From: Spirochaetaceae bacterium
GTDB taxonomy: Bacteria > Spirochaetota > Spirochaetia > Treponematales > Breznakiellaceae
Reading direction: 5' to 3'
NCBI GenBank assembly: GCA_031258615.1
Contig: JAIRMP010000151.1
Location: 1 to 10,727, forward strand
DNA: 10,727 bases
In this document: positions 6,615-10,727 of the stretch, in pieces
How positions within the stretch are numbered: position 1 is the stretch's first letter
Layout of the letters: each line of letters starts with the position of its first letter
Made by a program: the position numbers and the translations under genes
The notes under the pieces: generated by a model
The model's database searches: none
The model's input: only the letters and a program-made list of their open reading frames with translations
Told to the model about the DNA's origin: nothing

Positions 6615-9600
6615 TCACGCCAGCCAGGCATCCTCGACAACGGAGCAGCCTTTAAGCGCATTCAGATGCTCGTTCCTTGGCGCGGCGCTCAACGCCATGC
6701 TGCGGAGCCTGATCTCGCGATCGTCAAGCGGCAGATGAAAGTAAACCGAACATGAACCTGAGTACTCGCAGATACAGTCCCGCAGAGGGTACAGGTCTTC
6801 CATCTTTTTTATCGCGTCTTTCTGCAAACGTATATGGAGTTCCTGCCACGCCATCTCGTCCGCGCGCGAAATATCGAGCAATTCCTTGAATATAAATCCC
6901 TGCTTGTCATCCCGCTTGTTGTAAGTCCCCTTGAACGCGATAACCGTATCAACGGCAAGACATTCACTGTACTTTTCCCATTCATCGCAAAAGAAAGTTA
7001 TGTCCGCGCTGCCGTTGTAATCCGTGATACTGCCGAAACCCATCATGCGGTCTTTATTTTTTCCTTTTGTTATTTGGTACGGTTTAAGTGATGAAAGGAT
7101 CCCCGCAAGCGTAAACAACTCCCCTTCCTTTGCCGTTTCAAGACGCGCAAGGTTTACCTTTACCGCGCGTTTCCAGAAATCTTTATACCGGTCCAACAGC
7201 GATATTGGCGCGGCGGAAAAACCTCCCGAACCCGCGCTGTTTGATTTTGAGGCTTCCGCCGAAACCGCCCCGGGCGCGTCCGCTGCCGTCAAAGCTGCCG
7301 CGCCTTCTATATCAAACACTTCTTTTACAATTATCGAAGGCTTTTCATTGCGAATTTCAAACTTGCCCTTTACCGCCGCTATGATGTCAACGGCAAGCTT
7401 ATCGCGGTACTTCTCCCACGTATCAGTAAAAAATGTAAGCTCTATGTCGCCGTTGTAATCGGAAAGAACGCCGCTCCCCATAAAGCCGCCGGCATTCCGG
7501 CCCTTTTTAATTTGAATCGGGCGTAGCGTTTTTATAACGCCCACAAAAATATAATCAAGCCCGCCAAGTATAGTTTCTGGCTTTGATATATCGGCTGTTA
7601 CAAGCCGCCGCCATGTTTCTCTGTGTTCGTCAAGTGGGTGACCTGAAAAATAAAAACCTATAAGGTCTTTTTCCATGCGAAGTATTTCGCTTCGCGGCCA
7701 TTCCGGCGCGGGTATAAACTTAAAATCATCGTATTCTTTCTCGCCGGAATCTTCAAACAAAGATCCCTGCGCCGAATTTTTATCTTCCTTTTTTTTCTGA
7801 GCGTACTCAACAGCCCTTTCCAGATTTTCCACCAGCGTAGAACGGCTCATACCAAAACTGTCAAAGGCCCCCGTCTCCACCAACAGCTCCACAACTTTTT
7901 TACCGACAACTCTTATATCTATCCTGTCAAGAAAATCCATAAAATCTTTGTACGGCCCCCCGTCCCCGCGGGCGCGTATAATTTCATCGGCGGGACCCGC
8001 GCCTATCCCCTTTACGCCGAGCAGTCCGTAAAATATTTTATTGCCGTGAACGCTGAATAAACGCTCCGAATTTTGCGCGTCAGGCGGCTCTATCGTTATA
8101 CCCATCTTACGCGCCTCGTCAATGTACACAAGAAGTTTATCTGTGCTGTTAATCACGGTAGTAAGTTTCGCCGCCATAAATTCAACGGGAAAGTTCGCCT
8201 TCAGGTAAGCGGTCTTGTAAGCGATAACCGAATAAACCGCCGCGTGACTCTTGTTAAATCCGTATCCCGCAAACGGCAGCAGTATTTCAAATATTTTATC
8301 GGCGAATTCTTTTTTAAATCCTTTTCCGACAGCGCCCGCTATAAACTTTTCTTTTTCGGCGGCCATCACATCAACTTTCTTTTTACCCATTGCGCGGCGC
8401 AGCAAGTCCGCCTGACCCAGACTATAACCCGCAACCCGCTGGGCAACCTGCATTACCTGTTCCTGATAAACGATAACGCCGTAAGTTTCCTCCAGAATAT
8501 CTTTAAGACATTCATCGGGATACTTTATAGGCTCAAGGCCGTTTTTGCATTTGATATACTGCGGTATATAATCCATAGGACCGGGACGGTACAGAGCGTT
8601 CAACGCTATCAAATCCTCTATCTTGCCCGGCTTAGTCTGCTTCAATATATTCTGCATACCGTCAGATTCAAACTGAAAAATCCCCGAACTCTTTCCTTCA
8701 CCAAGCATTTCAAACGTCGCCTTGTCATCTTCCGGTATTTTTTCTATATCAAAATTCGCGTACTCACCGCCCTTGTTACGAATTATCGTAACGGCGTTCT
8801 TTATCAAATCCAGATTTTCAAGACCCAGAAAATCCATCTTTACAAGACCGGCATCCTCTAGCTGATCCATTGTAAACTGCGTGGCTATGCCGCCCGTAGT
8901 AGCGTCACGGTACAGCGGCACATAGTTATCCAGCTTGGATTTTCCTATCACAACGCCCGCCGCGTGAAGCCCGGTATTCCGCGCTTTCCCCTCAAGTTTA
9001 CGGGCAAAGTGAAACAACTCGGCGTAACGCGGCTCCTTTTCAAGCTCGGCAAGTTTAGGCTCCGCCTCAAACGCGCTTTTAAGAGTCGTCTTGGGCGTTT
9101 CAGGAATCAGACTCACAATCATGTTCGATTCGTTAAGCGGAATATCCAGAACCCGCGCAACATCTTTTATCACGGCGCGCGCCTTTAAAGTCGTAAACGT
9201 GATTATCTGCCCGACACGCTCCGCCCCGTACTTCTGAGTAACATAATCTATCACTTCGCCGCGGCGTTCCTGACAAAAATCAACGTCAAAGTCCGGCATT
9301 GATATACGCTCAGGATTCAAAAAACGCTCAAACAGAAGCCCGTACTTTATCGGGTCAACATCAGTGATTTTAAGAGCGTAAGCGACAATAGAACCCGGCC
9401 CCGACCCGCGCCCCGGCCCGACAGGAATATCATTTTTTTTCGCCCAGTTTATAAAATCCGCGACTATCAGAAAGTATCCGGTAAAACCCATGCTGGTTAT
9501 AGTTTTTAACTCATACTCGGCGCGTTCCTTTATCGCCTCACCGTATGCCCCATACCGCTCACTAAGCCCCTCAATAGTGCAGGCCCGCAAATATTCATCA

Positions 9601-10529
9601 GAGTTTTCATAACCGAGCGGTATATCAAAGGCCGGCAGATAGTTGACCAAATCCTTCGTCGCTACCTTAGGAATTTCAGTCTTGCACCGCTCCGCTATCT
9701 TTATAGTATTTGCGACAGCCTCAGGATATTCGGGAAACAAGGCCGCCATCTCGTCCGCCGATTTCAGGTAGAACTGGTCACCCTCAAAACGCAGCCTGTT
9801 TTCGTCCGCGCGTTTTTTTTTCGTCCCTATGCAGAGCAGGACATCATGGGTAACGCTGTCCGCCTGCTCCAAATAATGCACATCGTTAGTAACGACAAGC
9901 CCTATGCCCGTTTTCCGCGCTATCTCGATTATAACAGGGTTAGAGTCCTTCTGCGCCTTGATGCCATGATCCTGTATCTCAAGGTAGTAGTTATCCTCCC
10001 CAAATAAATCCCGAAACCACAGCGCCCGCTTTTCCGCCTCATCCTTCTTTCCGGCGAGTATCAGGCGCGGTATCTCCCCGGCAAGACAGGCGGAAAGACA
10101 TATCAAACCCTCGTGATATTCAACGAGCAACTCCTCATCAATGCGCGGCTTGTAGTAAAAGCCCTCGGTATAGGCGCGGGAAGCGAGCTTCAATAAATTG
10201 CGGTAGCCGGTCTCCCCGGTAGAAAGCAGCACGAGGTGGTATGACTTCCCTTCGCTCTTCTCGTCATCATCATCCGGCGAGTGCTTCAAGCTCTCCCGTT
10301 CATGCCGCGACCCCCGCGTCATATAAAACTCACAGCCAATTATAGGATGAACGCCCGCCTTTTCGCAGGCGTCCCGAAATTTCAGCACCCCGAACATATT
10401 TCCATGGTCAGTTATCGCAAGATGCTTCATCCCCAAATCCGCCGCCCGCCCCGCCAAATCCGCCGCCGTAGCCGCACCGTCCAGCAGCGAAGCGTCCGTA
10501 TGCACATGAAGGTGCGCAAAATCACTCAT
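6615..10529 (-). CDS. dnaE: DNA polymerase III subunit alpha (DnaE), with duplicated OB-fold module
   Basis: The 1304-residue replicative polymerase catalytic subunit; common DnaE proteins are nearer 1150. The PHP domain (about 5-270) begins HLHVHTD and keeps the metal ligands: H8, H10, D41-H42 (TDHGN), E67, D187-H188 and D216-H218. The polymerase core has GPGRGSG (371-377), catalytic D413 and D415 in PDFDVDF, and D566 in KMDFLGL. Helix-hairpin-helix follows at about 835-855 (GLLGVKGIGAG). QGSLF (921-925) is a sliding-clamp binding motif. Two similar OB-fold modules (about 994-1074 and 1137-1220) are joined by an Ala/Ser-rich linker, then a C-terminal domain of about 80 residues that would contact the clamp loader. 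The ATG at 10529 is fixed by an in-frame stop just upstream and by the family N-terminus. Its ribosome site is weak (TGGCGG). It is the first gene of the minus-strand cluster. Confidence 0.98.
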   Translation of the reverse strand: MSDFAHLHVHTDASLLDGAATAADLAGRAADLGMKHLAITDHGNMFGVLKFRDACEKAGVHPIIGCEFYMTRGSRHERESLKHSPDDDDEKSEGKSYHLVLLSTGETGYRNLLKLASRAYTEGFYYKPRIDEELLVEYHEGLICLSACLAGEIPRLILAGKKDEAEKRALWFRDLFGEDNYYLEIQDHGIKAQKDSNPVIIEIARKTGIGLVVTNDVHYLEQADSVTHDVLLCIGTKKKRADENRLRFEGDQFYLKSADEMAALFPEYPEAVANTIKIAERCKTEIPKVATKDLVNYLPAFDIPLGYENSDEYLRACTIEGLSERYGAYGEAIKERAEYELKTITSMGFTGYFLIVADFINWAKKNDIPVGPGRGSGPGSIVAYALKITDVDPIKYGLLFERFLNPERISMPDFDVDFCQERRGEVIDYVTQKYGAERVGQIITFTTLKARAVIKDVARVLDIPLNESNMIVSLIPETPKTTLKSAFEAEPKLAELEKEPRYAELFHFARKLEGKARNTGLHAAGVVIGKSKLDNYVPLYRDATTGGIATQFTMDQLEDAGLVKMDFLGLENLDLIKNAVTIIRNKGGEYANFDIEKIPEDDKATFEMLGEGKSSGIFQFESDGMQNILKQTKPGKIEDLIALNALYRPGPMDYIPQYIKCKNGLEPIKYPDECLKDILEETYGVIVYQEQVMQVAQRVAGYSLGQADLLRRAMGKKKVDVMAAEKEKFIAGAVGKGFKKEFADKIFEILLPFAGYGFNKSHAAVYSVIAYKTAYLKANFPVEFMAAKLTTVINSTDKLLVYIDEARKMGITIEPPDAQNSERLFSVHGNKIFYGLLGVKGIGAGPADEIIRARGDGGPYKDFMDFLDRIDIRVVGKKVVELLVETGAFDSFGMSRSTLVENLERAVEYAQKKKEDKNSAQGSLFEDSGEKEYDDFKFIPAPEWPRSEILRMEKDLIGFYFSGHPLDEHRETWRRLVTADISKPETILGGLDYIFVGVIKTLRPIQIKKGRNAGGFMGSGVLSDYNGDIELTFFTDTWEKYRDKLAVDIIAAVKGKFEIRNEKPSIIVKEVFDIEGAAALTAADAPGAVSAEASKSNSAGSGGFSAAPISLLDRYKDFWKRAVKVNLARLETAKEGELFTLAGILSSLKPYQITKGKNKDRMMGFGSITDYNGSADITFFCDEWEKYSECLAVDTVIAFKGTYNKRDDKQGFIFKELLDISRADEMAWQELHIRLQKDAIKKMEDLYPLRDCICEYSGSCSVYFHLPLDDREIRLRSMALSAAPRNEHLNALKGCSVVEDAWLA
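6870..7550 (-). repeat. Tandem duplication of the OB-fold module within DnaE
   Basis: Residues about 994-1074 (7308-7550) and 1137-1220 (6870-7121) align along their length. Shared blocks include QIxKGxN, MGxG, DYNG, TFFxDxWEKY, LAVD and KExxDI. By eye about 36 of 74 aligned residues are identical. The 60-residue linker contains a run of Ala, Ser and Gly (about 1077-1107). Standard DnaE has one such module, so this looks like an internal duplication that has since diverged. Confidence 0.85.
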
Positions 10530-10538
10530 ACCGCCAGT

Positions 10539-10555
10539 CTATCCCATCCCTCCCC
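10539..10555 (-). promoter_or_regulatory. Strong purine-rich site and two-codon frame in the dnaE leader
   Basis: On the minus strand GGGGAGGG (10548-10555) is followed at once by ATG-GGA-TAG (10539-10547), ending 9 bases before the dnaE ATG. The purine run is too far (about 19 bases) to be an ideal site for dnaE and too close to serve the tiny frame well. It may act as a ribosome standby site, or mean nothing. Confidence 0.25.
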
Positions 10556-10588
10556 AATTTTCCAGCAGCTATCACAGCGATAAGTGAA

Positions 10589-10615
10589 GGAGGCGGAAGG
10601 TGGGAAGCCTCCCAC
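10589..10615. promoter_or_regulatory. Two overlapping, mutually exclusive hairpins in the divergent intergenic region
   Basis: GTGGGA (10600-10605) pairs with TCCCAC (10610-10615) around AGCC. Alternatively GGAGGC (10589-10594) pairs with GCCTCC (10607-10612). Both stems are perfect 6-mers and use shared bases, so only one can form. No T-run follows on either strand, so neither is a classical terminator. If transcription of dnaE starts to the right, they lie in its leader. Confidence 0.35.
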
Positions 10616-10620
10616 TGTCA

Positions 10621-10649
10621 TCAATTTAAGGGATGTCAATTTAAGGGAT
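10621..10649. repeat. Tandem direct repeat of TCAATTTAAGGGAT
   Basis: Two identical 14-base copies (10621-10634 and 10636-10649) have a 15-base period, in the region between two divergent genes. On the minus strand the junction creates TTGACA, a perfect -35 hexamer, but no matching -10 follows at 17 bases. The second copy runs into the -35-like TAGACA of the plus-strand promoter. It could be a tandem operator or a remnant of an insertion-sequence end. Confidence 0.7.
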
Positions 10650-10677
10650 AGACACACTTTCCAAGTTGTGATAAACT
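10649..10677 (+). promoter_or_regulatory. Probable promoter of the plus-strand gene at 10696
   Basis: TAGACA (10649-10654) and TAAACT (10672-10677) are separated by 17 bases, matching 5 of 6 and 4 of 6 consensus positions, with TGTG just before the -10. A start near 10684 would leave a leader barely long enough for the ribosome site at 10683-10690, so the true start may be elsewhere. Confidence 0.4.
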
Positions 10678-10695
10678 AGAAGAAGGGAGGGTATC

Positions 10696-10727
10696 ATGGA
10701 AAAAAAAATTGTTTTGAACTGGTCTGC
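10696..10727 (+). CDS. Start of a plus-strand gene, cut by window edge; possibly a PP-loop ATPase
   Basis: ATG at 10696 is preceded, after 5 bases, by a strong AAGGGAGG site (10683-10690), and the frame stays open to the window edge (MEKKIVLNWS, 10 residues). A gene start here is well supported by the ribosome site and the promoter-like sequence upstream. The opening resembles the first beta strand that leads into the SGGKD loop of N-type ATP pyrophosphatases, such as the diphthine-ammonia ligase family. Ten residues are far too few to rely on. It is divergent from dnaE. Confidence 0.7.
   Translation, partial: MEKKIVLNWS

Noticed and set aside
8073..8861. Plus-strand 262-residue open frame
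   Set aside because: It is fully antisense to the conserved polymerase core of dnaE, and its Lys/Arg/Phe/Tyr-rich composition is typical of a shadow frame.

Overview
This window looks like a chromosomal segment of a spirochaete of the Treponema type. The best clue is the truncated gene at the left edge: a long coiled-coil protein behind one N-terminal membrane anchor, starting like the SpiroCoCo family that I know from treponemes. The DnaE, RecG and YbeY sequences agree with this. Base composition is roughly balanced rather than AT-rich, which fits gut treponemes better than T. denticola. The species assignment is inference.

Layout, right to left, since nearly everything is on the minus strand. 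At the far right (10696 onward) a plus-strand gene just begins. A 166-base divergent intergenic region separates it from dnaE; it holds a 15-base tandem repeat, a small hairpin pair and a plausible plus-strand promoter. Then comes a tight minus-strand cluster: dnaE (replicative DNA polymerase III alpha), a YggT-family membrane protein, recG (branched-DNA helicase) and ybeY (rRNA-maturation endoribonuclease). Gaps are 12, 12 and 0 bases, so they are probably cotranscribed and translationally coupled. The recG stop and the ybeY GTG start are adjacent codons in the same frame.

A 240-base AT-rich gap follows, then a 303-residue protein with sigma-70-like parts: a region-2-like N-terminal segment and a region-4-like helix-turn-helix near the C-terminus. 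It has an excellent Shine-Dalgarno and is probably its own transcription unit.

Between that gene and the next (1720-2246) lies about 530 bases with no convincing gene. It contains a long imperfect inverted repeat (about 37-base arms, 1823-1860 against 2022-2058) and then a GC-rich stretch full of short complementary segments. It could be a miniature mobile element, a degraded gene or an unrecognised structured RNA, and is the least explained part of the window.

The left end has a HAD-superfamily phosphatase-like gene followed, 5 bases later, by the coiled-coil gene, which runs off the window.

The most notable points are the duplicated C-terminal OB-fold module of DnaE, the sigma-like protein, the 1720-2246 non-coding block, the single-stop recG/ybeY junction and the 153-base repeat carrying a palindrome inside the coiled-coil gene. 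I see no CRISPR array, tRNA, rRNA or intact insertion sequence.
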